From: DATAGF01 sp963813355
Lineage (GTDB): Bacteria > Actinomycetota > Thermoleophilia > Miltoncostaeales > Miltoncostaeaceae
NCBI GenBank assembly: GCA_963813355.1
Contig: CAWEYS010000033.1
Span: 1 to 30,778 of the forward strand
Direction of reading: 5' to 3'
Length of the DNA stretch: 30,778 nucleotides
Within the stretch, counting starts at the first letter, position 1, and each line of letters opens with the position of its first letter. A program made the position numbers and the translations under genes. The notes beneath the pieces are model-generated. The model was not told where the DNA came from, searched no databases, and saw nothing but the letters and a program-made list of their open reading frames with translations. Below, in pieces: positions 22,554 through 30,121 of the stretch.

Positions 22554-22678
22554 GCATCGACGCATGCGTGCATGCATGCACCCGGCCTGCCCGCCGCATG
22601 TGGCCAGACACGTCATCCTGGCGCGCATGCCGGCGCGCAGGAGGACATCACCGCATGACGCGCGAACACGCATGCATG
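22554..22678. repeat. GCATG-rich cluster, candidate centromere/parA operator
   Basis: GCATG occurs eight times in 22562-22678 (starts 22562, 22570, 22574, 22596, 22625, 22653, 22670, 22674), far more than expected in this composition. It includes the perfect 14-bp palindrome GTGCATGCATGCAC (22568-22581) and tandem GCATGC-GT-GCATGC. It spans the rep-parA gap and the first codons of parA, the usual place for a partition site or ParA/ParB operator. Confidence 0.5.
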
Positions 22679-23410
22679 AGCGCGAGCCGACGACCGCCGA
22701 TCGTCACCGTGGCCGCGGCCAAGGGCGGCGTGGGCAAGACCACGCTGGCCTACGAGCTGGCCGCCGGCCTGGACGGGGTGCTGGTCGATCTCGACTGGGA
22801 CGCCGGCGGCGCGACGCGCATGTGGGGCTTCGACCCCGCCAAGGCGGCCCGCGCGCCGCTGCTGGACGGGCTCGAGCGCGGGCCCGACGGCCGCCCGCCG
22901 CGGCCCAAGCGGCGCGCCAATCAGCCCGAGCTGGTGCCGGCCCACCCAGACCTGTCGGCCAGCCGCATCGACGCCGACCTGGTGGCGGACTGCCTGGGCG
23001 CCTGGGCGGCCCAGTGGGGGCGGCCCTACGTCGTGGTCAACACCCACCCGGGCGCGAACGCCCTCACCGACGGGGCCATGCAGGTGGCCGACCTGGTGGT
23101 GGTGCCGGTCGTGCTCGGGGCCCGCGAGATGGACGCCCTCGAGGCGATCGTGGCCGACTACGCCGGCTACCGCATCCTGCTGGTTCCGACGATGGTCCCG
23201 CCGGTGCCGCCGCGGCGCTTCGTCAACCGGCTCGCCGGCCTGGCCGACGGGCGCATCGCCGTGGCCCCGCCGGTCTCGGAGCACCGCTGGATCCGCCGGC
23301 GCCTGCGCCGGGCGGCGCTCGTGACCCAGCCCAACCCGGGCGTGCGCGTGCGCGCCGCGGCCGCCGAGCTGTCGGCGGTCGTCGAGGCGGTGGAGGAGGC
23401 CTGTGGCTGA
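22655..23410 (+). CDS. parA: ParA-type partition ATPase
   Basis: 251 residues from an ATG at 22655, chosen for AGGAGG at 22639-22644; ATG 22676 is the alternative. It has the deviant Walker A of ParA/MinD proteins (KGGVGKTT, 23-30) and the A-prime block VLVDLDWDAGGATRMWG. The Walker B strand reads YVVVNTHPG, with Asn129 where Asp is usual. ADLVVVPVVLGAREMDALEAI is the next conserved ParA block. The protein is short and lacks an N-terminal helix-turn-helix, as in small plasmid (type Ib-like) ParAs. These ATPases move plasmid copies apart with a DNA-binding partner. That partner is the ribbon-helix-helix protein encoded immediately downstream, starting inside the parA stop region. Confidence 0.85.
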   Translation: MTREHACMSASRRPPIVTVAAAKGGVGKTTLAYELAAGLDGVLVDLDWDAGGATRMWGFDPAKAARAPLLDGLERGPDGRPPRPKRRANQPELVPAHPDLSASRIDADLVADCLGAWAAQWGRPYVVVNTHPGANALTDGAMQVADLVVVPVVLGAREMDALEAIVADYAGYRILLVPTMVPPVPPRRFVNRLAGLADGRIAVAPPVSEHRWIRRRLRRAALVTQPNPGVRVRAAAAELSAVVEAVEEACG

Positions 23411-23874
23411 TCAGACCAGCGGCATCGACCTGATGCGGCGGCGCATGGAGCGTGCCAGCCGGCGACCCCCGCCGCCGCGGCGCGCCGCCGAGGACGCGGC
23501 CGCGGCGGCAACGGGGGCGGGGGAGGGGGCAGAGGCGACCGCGCCGGCTGCCCCAGGAGCCGGCGGCGGCCGCGGTGGCGCGGGCGCCGCGGCGCCCGGC
23601 GCGCGCCCGCCCGGGCGCGCCCGCCCCGGCCCGCCTGGCGCCGGACCTGCCGCCGGCCAACCTGGCCATCAGGGTGCGCAAGCCGCTCGACGACCGCCTC
23701 GCCGATCTCATCCACGCGCTGCGCCGTGAGGGCGTGCGCACGAGCAAGGTCGAGCTGATCGAGATGCTCCTCTGGGAGCTGCCCGACGACGACCCCGCCG
23801 GCGCGCGCGAGCGGCTGCGGCGCTTCCGCGCCTTCGCCCCGCGCGGCCCGGGCGCCCCCCTCGAGGAGGGCTGA
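23403..23874 (+). pseudogene. ribbon-helix-helix partition partner (ParB/ParG-like), frame broken
   Basis: The gene starts with a GTG at 23403, overlapping the parA stop. It reads MADQTSGIDLMRRRMERASRR, then a long Ala/Gly/Pro-rich stretch. The C-terminal part is in another frame (stop at 23872-23874). It has a beta strand NLAIRVRK, helix PLDDRLADLIHALRREG and helix TSKVELIEMLLWELPDD, a textbook ribbon-helix-helix. One extra base (or two missing) somewhere in 23500-23650, a run of almost pure G and C, would join both parts into about 156 residues with a flexible N-terminus, like ParG-type centromere binders. A sequencing indel is more likely than decay, because the RHH part is perfectly kept. 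It would bind the partition site and stimulate ParA. Confidence 0.65.
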
Positions 23875-23878
23875 GGAG

Positions 23879-23946
23879 GCCCCAAACGCGACCGGCCGGA
23901 CCCCGAAGGGCCCGGCCGGCGCGGTGACGATCCTGAAGCTTGGGGC
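23879..23946. terminator. nested hairpin between convergent genes, likely bidirectional terminator
   Basis: The outer stem is GCCCCAA (23879-23885)/TTGGGGC (23940-23946). The inner stem CCGGCCGGACCC (23892-23903)/GGGCCCGGCCGG (23908-23919) has one mismatch and a CGAA loop. It fills the whole gap between the plus-strand partition gene and the minus-strand decarboxylase gene. There is no long T-run, as is common in GC-rich actinobacteria. Confidence 0.6.
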
Positions 23947-24962
23947 TAGACGCCCGGGGGCTTCGGGAACCGGTGCCGCATCGTGTACTGGTACGGCGTC
24001 GAGAAGAGCAGGTCGCCGATGTCCTCGGCGGTGCGCTCGATCGTCTGCGTCCAGATCGTGTCCGCCCCGGGGATGATCAGGTCGAAGCTGAAGGTCATCA
24101 GACCGACGAGCTCCTTGACCGGCATCATCGCGCCGAGGTTGTCGAACGGCGTCGCCGCCAGCGCCCACGTGCGGATGGCGTTGGCCGAGGCGGTGCGGAT
24201 CGACTCGGGCTTGAGCTGGAAGCGGTGCTGCCCCTCGGTCTCGGGACGGCCCATGGCGACGGCCGTCGCCTTGGTGACCTCGGACGGGAGGTAGGTGAGG
24301 TCCCACTTCGTCGTCCGGAGGCTCGGGTCGGTGATGAGCCGCAGGTTCATGCGCCCGTACTTCGGGTCGCCGTAGAACGCGGGCTTCGCCGGGAGCTCGG
24401 CGTCGTCGTACCGGCCCGTCGCGGTGTGGATGAGGTACCCACGCCGCTCGAGGGTGAAGTTGAAGTAGTCGTTCCCGAAGCCGCCGTAGCCGTCGTCCTC
24501 CTTGCCACCGTGCTCCTGGGTGATGATGTAGGCGATCTTCTTCGGGAACCCGAACGGCTCACGGCCAGCGAACACGGCCGCGTCCTGGGTCAGGTACATG
24601 TAGGGGTAGTACCCGCCGTAGTAGGTGTTGCCGTCGGGGCTCTTGCAGGACGCCGACACCGTCACGCCCATCTCGCCGTAGGGGCCGAGACCGGTGTGAA
24701 GGTGGTCGACGTACCAGAACTCGACCACGTCGTCCTCGAGCTCGAGGCACTTCGGCAGGATGCGCCGAAGGGCGGCCTCGTCAACCCGGTAGAAGAACGC
24801 CGACCAACGCGAGTTGGTGTAGGTCAGCGGGACGATGTCGTAGTCGACGAGCGGGTCCGCGACGCCCTGCGAGATGATGTCGCGCTTGTCCCGGTCAAGG
24901 GCAAGCGGCGGCGCGTCGCCGGAGTCGATCCACGGAACGCTCGTGACGTTCAGCTGCGCCAT
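23946..24962 (-). CDS. acetoacetate decarboxylase family protein (copy 1)
   Basis: 338 residues from an ATG with AGGAGGAA upstream. The family decarboxylates acetoacetate to acetone through a Schiff base on lysine, although many homologues act on other oxo acids. The active-site block is GREPFGFPKK, with the Lys pair at 141-142, preceded by YYPYMYLTQDAAVFAG. LELEDDVVEFWYVDH supplies acidic residues near the site, and the C-terminal barrel part has LMTFSFDLIIPGADTIW. It is longer than the approximately 245-residue clostridial enzyme because of an N-terminal extension. It is about 96 bp downstream of its paralogue and probably co-transcribed with it. Codon choice is less extreme in GC than in most of the window, a possible sign of transfer. 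Confidence 0.85.
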   Translation of the reverse strand: MAQLNVTSVPWIDSGDAPPLALDRDKRDIISQGVADPLVDYDIVPLTYTNSRWSAFFYRVDEAALRRILPKCLELEDDVVEFWYVDHLHTGLGPYGEMGVTVSASCKSPDGNTYYGGYYPYMYLTQDAAVFAGREPFGFPKKIAYIITQEHGGKEDDGYGGFGNDYFNFTLERRGYLIHTATGRYDDAELPAKPAFYGDPKYGRMNLRLITDPSLRTTKWDLTYLPSEVTKATAVAMGRPETEGQHRFQLKPESIRTASANAIRTWALAATPFDNLGAMMPVKELVGLMTFSFDLIIPGADTIWTQTIERTAEDIGDLLFSTPYQYTMRHRFPKPPGV

Positions 24963-25058
24963 TGCGCTGTTCCTCCTTGGAATGACGTCACCGCGGCGGA
25001 CGCCACGACAGTGGCTGCGGTGGCTCCCGCCGCGCTGATCACGATCTGACCTTCTCGG

Positions 25059-26084
25059 TTAGGCGCCGAGCCCGATGGGCTTCGGGAAGCGGTGGCGCAG
25101 CCCGTAGCGGTACGGCTTGGCCGCGCCCGCCCACGTGGCGTCCCGGGTGTAGGTCTCGGTCCAGGGGACCTCGCCCGCCGGGATGATCAGGTCGAAGCTG
25201 AAGGTCATGAGGCCGATCATCTCCTTGGGCGGCATCTCGTGCCCGAGGTTGTCGTACGGGGTGGCCTGCATGAACCAGTTGATGTTGCCCGGGCTTGCGG
25301 TGCGAATCGACTCCGGCTTCACCTGGAAGCGGTGCGAGCCCTCAGAGTCCGGGCGGCCCATCAGGGTGGCCAGTTCCTTGGTCACCGTGGAGGGCAGGTA
25401 GACCAGCTGCCACTCGGAGCTGGAGATGTCCGGCGCGGTGACGACCTTCATGTTCATCCGGCCGTACTCCGTGTTGCCGTAGAACTTCGGCTTGGCGGAC
25501 AGGTCGGCGTCGTCGTACTTGCCGGTGGCCGAGTGGATCACGTACCCGTTCCGGATCATCAGGAACGAGAAGTAGTCGAACTGGTAGATCTTGGTGTCGT
25601 ACACGCCGTACCCGTCGTCCGGCGCCCCGCCGTGCTCGACCACGCGGATGAAGGCTTCCTTCTTGGGGAAGCCGAGCACGCGACCGGCGTCGATCGCGGC
25701 GTCCTGGGTCAGGTACATGTACGGGTAGTACCCGGCGTAGAGCGTGCGGCCGTCACCGGCCTTGTGGCTGGCAGCCACGGTCACGCCCATCTCGCCGTAC
25801 GGGCCCAGCATGGTGTTGTTGTGGTCGACGTACCAGAACTCGACGACGTCGTCCTCGAGCTCGAGGCAGTCGGGCAGGACGCGACGGAGGTGCTTCTCGT
25901 CGCATCGGTAGAAGAACGCCGACCAACGAGAGTTGGTGTAGGTCAGCGGCAGGACATCGATGTCCCACACCGGGTCAACCAGCGAGTAGATGAACGCGGT
26001 CTTCTCGTCACGGTCAACGGGCGACGGCGGAATCTCCCCCGTCTCCGCGCCCGGGATCTGCGTCACGGCGAACTGCTCGGCCAT
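25059..26084 (-). CDS. acetoacetate decarboxylase family protein (copy 2)
   Basis: 341 residues, collinear with copy 1 over its whole length and clearly a paralogue (LTYTNSRWSAFFYR, CLELEDDVVEFWYVDH and LGPYGEMGVTV are shared). The catalytic Lys pair is kept at 141-142 in GRVLGFPKK, but the Glu of copy 1 (GREPFG) is replaced by Val-Leu. There are no signal peptide or membrane helices. The ATG at 26084 follows a purine-rich AAGGGGGAAG. It is the promoter-proximal gene of the pair; a sigma-70-like promoter lies about 130 bp upstream (26212-26240). Tandem duplication followed by divergence suggests a heteromer or two substrates. The adjacent divergent TRAP transporter could import the acid, by inference. 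Confidence 0.87.
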   Translation of the reverse strand: MAEQFAVTQIPGAETGEIPPSPVDRDEKTAFIYSLVDPVWDIDVLPLTYTNSRWSAFFYRCDEKHLRRVLPDCLELEDDVVEFWYVDHNNTMLGPYGEMGVTVAASHKAGDGRTLYAGYYPYMYLTQDAAIDAGRVLGFPKKEAFIRVVEHGGAPDDGYGVYDTKIYQFDYFSFLMIRNGYVIHSATGKYDDADLSAKPKFYGNTEYGRMNMKVVTAPDISSSEWQLVYLPSTVTKELATLMGRPDSEGSHRFQVKPESIRTASPGNINWFMQATPYDNLGHEMPPKEMIGLMTFSFDLIIPAGEVPWTETYTRDATWAGAAKPYRYGLRHRFPKPIGLGA

Positions 26085-26211
26085 AGACGGGCTTCCCCCT
26101 TAATCGGTAAAGGGCAGCTTGCACAGGAATCGCAGGTGCCCGCACGACAGGCCGCCGGCCGTGGATCTGGGGGGCCGGGCGGGCGTGCCGTCCGGGCGAG
26201 CGATGGTTAGC

Positions 26212-26240
26212 AGCATATGTCACGTACCGGGGGCCGTCAA
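26212..26240 (-). promoter_or_regulatory. sigma-70-like promoter for the decarboxylase pair
   Basis: On the minus strand TTGACG (-35, 26240-26235) is followed after 17 bp by TATGCT (-10, 26217-26212). The surrounding ACATATGCTGCTAACC is AT-richer than the region. The leader to the ATG at 26084 would be about 120 bases. Confidence 0.5.
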
Positions 26241-26253
26241 CGGGAGCGGGGCC

Positions 26254-26274
26254 CCTGTCGGCGCGCCCGACAGG
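26254..26274. other. perfect 8-bp hairpin in the divergent control region
   Basis: CCTGTCGG (26254-26261) pairs perfectly with CCGACAGG (26267-26274) around a 5-base loop. It sits just upstream of the leftward promoter and some 60 bp before the rightward one, so an operator shared by both transcription units is possible. Confidence 0.4.
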
Positions 26275-26332
26275 CCCGGAAACCCTTATGGCAAGGGGCG
26301 TTGCGCATGCCAGGACGGACTTCGTGCCGATG

Positions 26333-26363
26333 TTGACAACCGCCGCCGGTGCTGGGGTAGGGT
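26333..26363 (+). promoter_or_regulatory. possible promoter for the TRAP transporter genes
   Basis: A perfect TTGACA (26333-26338) is followed 19 bp later by TAGGGT (26358-26363), which keeps T1, A2 and T6 of a -10 element. The spacer is slightly long. The dctP start lies about 105 bp downstream. Confidence 0.4.
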
Positions 26364-26468
26364 CGCCTCGATCCGGGCGCCGCGCGGTCCCCCGAAAGGG
26401 CCCCAAGGGGACGGGGTGGGGGGCGGCGGGCCGGCTCATTCCGACGGGACGACAAGGGGGGCGATGAG

Positions 26469-27578
26469 GTGAGGAAACGCTCGTGGCTCTGGCGCCTCGC
26501 GGCGGTCGTCGCCGCGCTGGCGCTCGCGCTGGGGCTCGCGGCCTGTGGAGACGACGACGACAGCGGCGACTCCGGCGACACGTCCGGCGGTGACGCCACC
26601 ACCCTCGATGTGGCCTATGTGACCACCCAGCAGCACCCGTACGGCATCGCCATCAGACTCCTTCGCCGAGGAGGTGAACGCGACCGGCCAGCTCACCATC
26701 AACCCCCAGCCGGTCTATCCGCAGAGCGAGATCCAGCTGCTGGACGACGTCCGCAGCGGCGTCGTCCCGATGGCCACGATCTCGAGCGCGATCTGGGACA
26801 CCGCCGGCATCACCGCCTTCCAGGCGCTGCAGGCGCCGTTCCTGATCACCAACTACCCCCTCGCCGAGGCGGTCGAGGGCGGGGAGATCGGCCAGTCGAT
26901 GCTCGCCGACGCCAACGAGCAGGCCGGCGACATCGTCGCCCTCGCGATCCACGAGGGCGGCCTGCGCAAGCCGTTCGGCGTCAAGCCGCTCGTGGCGTCG
27001 ACGCCTACCAGGGCACGACGATCCGCGCCCCGCAGTCGCAGGTGCTGGCGGCCGGCTTCCAGGCGCTCGGCGCCAACGTCGAGCCGCTGCCGCTGCCGGA
27101 CGTCTACCAGGCGCTCCAGAACGGCACGGTCGACGGGGTCGAGGCCAACCTGCCGCTGATCTACCTGCAGAAGTGGTACGAGGTGGGCCAAGTACGTCAC
27201 CGGCAACGTCAACTTCTGGCCCTTCCCGACGGTGCTGGTCGTCAACAAGGCGGTCTACGACGGCCTCAGCGCCGACCAGCAGACGGCCCTGACCGACGCC
27301 GCCGCCAACATCACGAAGCGTCGATCGAGATCTTCACCACCCCGGGCAGCACCGTCGCCCAGGACCTGGTCAACTGCGGCGTCGAGTACGTCACCTCGAC
27401 CCCGGCCCAGCTGACCGCCCTGCAGAACGCGTCCGCGAGCGCGGTCGCCGAGCTCGCGGCCGACAGCCAGGACTACGTCACCCAGATCGAGGCGGAGAAG
27501 GAGGCGCTCGGCCCGCCGGCGGCCCCGCCGCCGCTGCCGACCGACCAAGACCGGGGAGTGCACGCCGCCTCCGGCTGA
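26469..27578 (+). pseudogene. dctP: TRAP transporter substrate-binding protein DctP, interrupted by frame breaks
   Basis: The N-terminus is a lipoprotein signal (RLAAVVAALALALGLAAC, lipobox LAAC) and an Asp/Ser/Gly-rich tether, then TTLDVAYVTTQQHPYGIAI. The rest of a DctP protein follows piecewise in two frames: QLTINPQPVYPQSEIQLLDD, AYQGTTIRAPQSQVLAAGFQ (with the substrate-binding Arg), LQNGTVDGVEANLPLIYLQK, NVNFWPFPTVLVVNKAVYDG and ASIEIFTTPGSTVAQDL. Breaks occur near 26655 (+1), 26995 (-1), 27186 (+1) and 27317 (-1), each fixable by one base. The periplasmic binding protein would deliver an organic acid to DctQM. The start GTG at 26469 follows AAGGGGGG. Sequence error is the likelier cause, since protein sequence and codon bias are intact between breaks. 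Confidence 0.75.
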
Positions 27579-27625
27579 TTCAGGCAGCAACGGCCGGCGT
27601 CATCGCGGCCGAGCCGTGAGCGTCG

Positions 27626-27657
27626 CGGCCCGGCCCCCCCTCGGGGGGGTCGGGCCG
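27626..27657 (+). terminator. strong hairpin between dctP and dctQ
   Basis: CGGCCCGGCCCCCCC pairs with GGGGGGGTCGGGCCG, 15 bases with one G-T wobble and a tight loop. Without a T-run it may be an attenuator or mRNA-stabilising stem that allows more binding protein than permease to be made, as is common in TRAP operons. Confidence 0.5.
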
Positions 27658-27691
27658 ACGTGCGTCGGGGGGGTCTGGTGGGATACGCGGC

Positions 27692-28255
27692 GTGAGCACG
27701 ATCACGGATCCGGCGCCGCCGCCGCCCCGCCGCGCCGCGCGGAGGGCTCGTGCGGGCCGCTGGCGACGGCGGCGCGCTGGACCGAGGTCTACTCGCAGGC
27801 GGCGGTGCGGATCGCGCGCGTGGGCGCGGTGGCGGCGGTCGCGCTGGCGATGCGTCGCCTGGCCGGCAACGTCTTCACCCGCAACGTCCTCGGCTACTCG
27901 CTCTTCGGCGCCGAGGAGCTGGCGCGCTTCGCCTTCCTCTGGGCGATCTGGCTCGGGCGTCTCGCTGGCCGTCAAGCGCGGCGCGGTGACCGTGATCACC
28001 TTCGTCGCCGACGCCGGGCCGGCCTGGTGGCAGCGCTCGGTGCGCACCTTCTCGGGGGTGAGCCTGGCGGTGCTGCTGCTCTACGCCTGCTGGCGCTCGA
28101 CCGAGTACGCGACCGGCCAGTTCGCCACCACGCGGCTCGTCGCCGTCGCTCGAGCTCTCCTGGTTCTACCCGGTGGTCTCGATGACGGTCGGTTACTACT
28201 TCATCACCCTGCACTACCTGGCGGCGGTGGCCGCCGGGGCGGCCCGCCTGGCGGC
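27692..28255 (+). pseudogene. dctQ: TRAP transporter small membrane subunit DctQ, interrupted by frame breaks
   Basis: It starts at a GTG (27692, STITDPAPPPPRRAA). After a frame break near 27745 the DctQ fold appears: TEVYSQAAVRIARVGAVAAV, NVFTRNVLGYSLFGAEELAR with FAFLWAIWLG, which is the conserved E-E-x-A-R-x-x-F-x-W block. It continues after another break near 27956 as VSLAVKRGAVTVITF and TFSGVSLAVLLLYACWRSTE, and after one near 28146 as LELSWFYPVVSMTVGYYFITLHY. Four membrane helices result, as expected. In the transporter DctQ scaffolds the permease DctM. No stop separates it from DctM in any restored frame, so the boundary at 28255 is approximate and a DctQ-DctM fusion is possible. Confidence 0.65.
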
Positions 28256-29693
28256 CGAGGGCCGGCGCGGCGTCCGCGCAGGCGCTCGCCGCCCTGGCCG
28301 GCGGCGCTGGCCATCGGGGCGGTCGTCTGGGGGCTGGCGGCCGTCCTGCTCGAGGTCGGCGCCTCCGAGCTCGTCGCCCTGGGCGTGATCTTCGTCGCGC
28401 TCACGCTGGCGGGCACGCCGATCGTCTTCATGCTGTCGATCGTCGGCATCATCGCCTTCCTGCCGAGCTTCCTCGGCCTGGAGTTCTTCCCCAGCCCGAA
28501 CCCGCTGGTGCCCTTCAGCACCACCCAGTCGGTGATGGGCCTGACCAGCGGCCCCGAGCTGATCGTGATCCTGATGTTCCTGGTCACGGCCGAGGTCCTG
28601 AACGCCAGCGGCATGTCGGCGCGCCTGATCAGCTTCGCGGCGGCGCTCGTCGGCCACTTCCGCGGCGGGATGGCCTACGTCTGCCAGCTGACCTCGCTGG
28701 TGGTCTCGGGCATCTCGGGCTCGGCCCAGGCCGACGCGGCGATCATGACGCCGCTGCTGGTGCCGGCGATGGAGCGCGAGGGCTACCGCCGCGACGTGGC
28801 CGCGGCGGTCGTCGCGGGGGCCTCGATCAAGGGCCCGATCGGGCCGATGTCGATCATGTTCATCGTCTACGGCGTGCTCGTCACCGGCGCGGCCAGGCGT
28901 CGATCCAGAAGCTGCTGCTGTCGGGCGTGTTCGCCGTGATCCTCCTGTTCCTCTTCCAGGCGGCGACCGTCTACGTGGTCGTGCGCCGGCTGGGGTTCCT
29001 CAAGAAGCGCCGCTTCGCCGGCTGGGCGACGGTCGGGCGCACCGGCCTGAGCGCCCTGCCGGTGCTGGCGATCCCGTTCATCATCCTCGGCGGCTATCTT
29101 CAGCGGCGTCTTCACGCTCTACGAGTCGGGGGCGGTGGCGGCGGTCGTGGCCATCGCCATGGCGATGTTCGGCTACGCCAGCCTGGCGCCGCGCCAGCTG
29201 CCGGGCGTGCTGGTGCTGGCCGCGCATCGAGACCGGCATCGTGATGCTGCTGCTGGGCGACTCGGCGATCCTCGCCAAGGCGCTCTTCCTCGACCGCTTC
29301 GGCGAGTCGCTCGAGGACTTCTTCACCGGCATCACCGACAACAAGTACGTCTTCCTGCTGGTGGTGAACCTGGTCCTGCTGGCGGTGGGGATCTTCCTCG
29401 AGCCGCTGCCGGCGCTCTACATCCTGGCGCCCTTCATGGCCCCGGTGGCGGTGGTCGAGTTCGGCATCAACCCGGTCCAGTTCGGCCTGATCATGGTCTT
29501 CAACCTGGTGCTGGCCCTGATCCACCCGCCGATCGGGCTGGTGCTGTTCCTGGTCTCGAGCATCGCCAAGGTCTCGGTGGAGCGATTGTCGATCATGATC
29601 CTGCCCTGGCTGGCGGTGAGCCTGGTCGTCCTCTTCCTGGTCACCTACCTGCCGAGCGAGGTGGTGCTCTGGTTCGCCAACAAGTACGGCTGA
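28256..29693 (+). pseudogene. dctM: TRAP transporter large permease DctM, interrupted by frame breaks
   Basis: Recognisable DctM sequence runs from about 28300: LVALGVIFVALTLAGTPIVF, LMFLVTAEVLNASGMSARLI, SLVVSGISGSAQADAAIMTP (the conserved G-S-x-x-A-D region) and VAGASIKGPIGPMSIMFIVY. After a break near 28893 comes ASIQKLLLSGVFAVILLFLF; after 29095, SGVFTLYESGAVAAVVAIAM; after 29224, IETGIVMLLLGDSAILAKAL, ending FANKYG-TGA at 29693. Parts such as NLVLALIHPPIGLVLFLVSS (substrate/Na+ site region) are fully conserved. DctM moves organic acids inward with sodium. The long final open stretch (29241-29693) shows intact coding. Each break is repairable by one base, arguing for sequence error or very recent inactivation. 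Confidence 0.72.
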
Positions 29694-30121
29694 GGCGCGC
29701 GGCGGTTCTGACGGCCGCCCTGGCATCGCCGCCGCCTTCGCCGCCGAGGTCGCTGCGCGCTCAGGCGGCGAGATCGAGGTCCGCGCGCGCGGCTGGGCCG
29801 CGCAGGCGCCCGGGCTACCCGCGCGCTCACGCGCGACGCGACGACGCGGCGGGCGCTCGCGCGCATCCGCGCGCTGTCGCCGCACGGATGACGCCGCGCG
29901 ATGACCCGAGGAGGAGGTCAACCGCTTCGCTGCAGAGTGCTGTTACGGCGAGGCCCGAGCCGAGCACGCTCGGCGGCGTCGATCCGGGGAGAAGTCTCGC
30001 GAGCGCTAAGAGCCCCGGGAGGGAACTCCCACCCGCGAGCCTCTCTCGAACGAGATAAGGAGTCTCGAAGAGGAACGGGACAATTGCATCAAGGGGATGC
30101 GTTCGTGTACGAGTGGCGTGT
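29694..30121. other. gap without a clear gene; possible decayed fragment and small hairpin
   Basis: No convincing gene. On the plus strand 29722-29796 reads GIAAAFAAEVAARSGGEIEV, which resembles the start of a periplasmic substrate-binding domain (the A-F-A-x-x-V-x-x-x-SGG pattern), but it fades into a basic, unlikely sequence, so it may be a remnant or chance. A hairpin GGGAG-GGAA-CTCCC lies at 30017-30030. From about 30040 to 30110 the DNA is less GC-rich (TCGAACGAGATAAGGAGTCT) and probably holds the promoter of the following gene. Confidence 0.35.

Noticed and set aside
26469..29693. Programmed ribosomal frameshifting in the TRAP genes
   Set aside because: There are about ten breaks in both directions without a consistent slippery sequence; sequence error or decay is far simpler.
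29722..29796. Start of a second substrate-binding protein gene
   Set aside because: Only about 20 residues look right before the sequence becomes Arg-rich; it is recorded only as a possible remnant within the gap.
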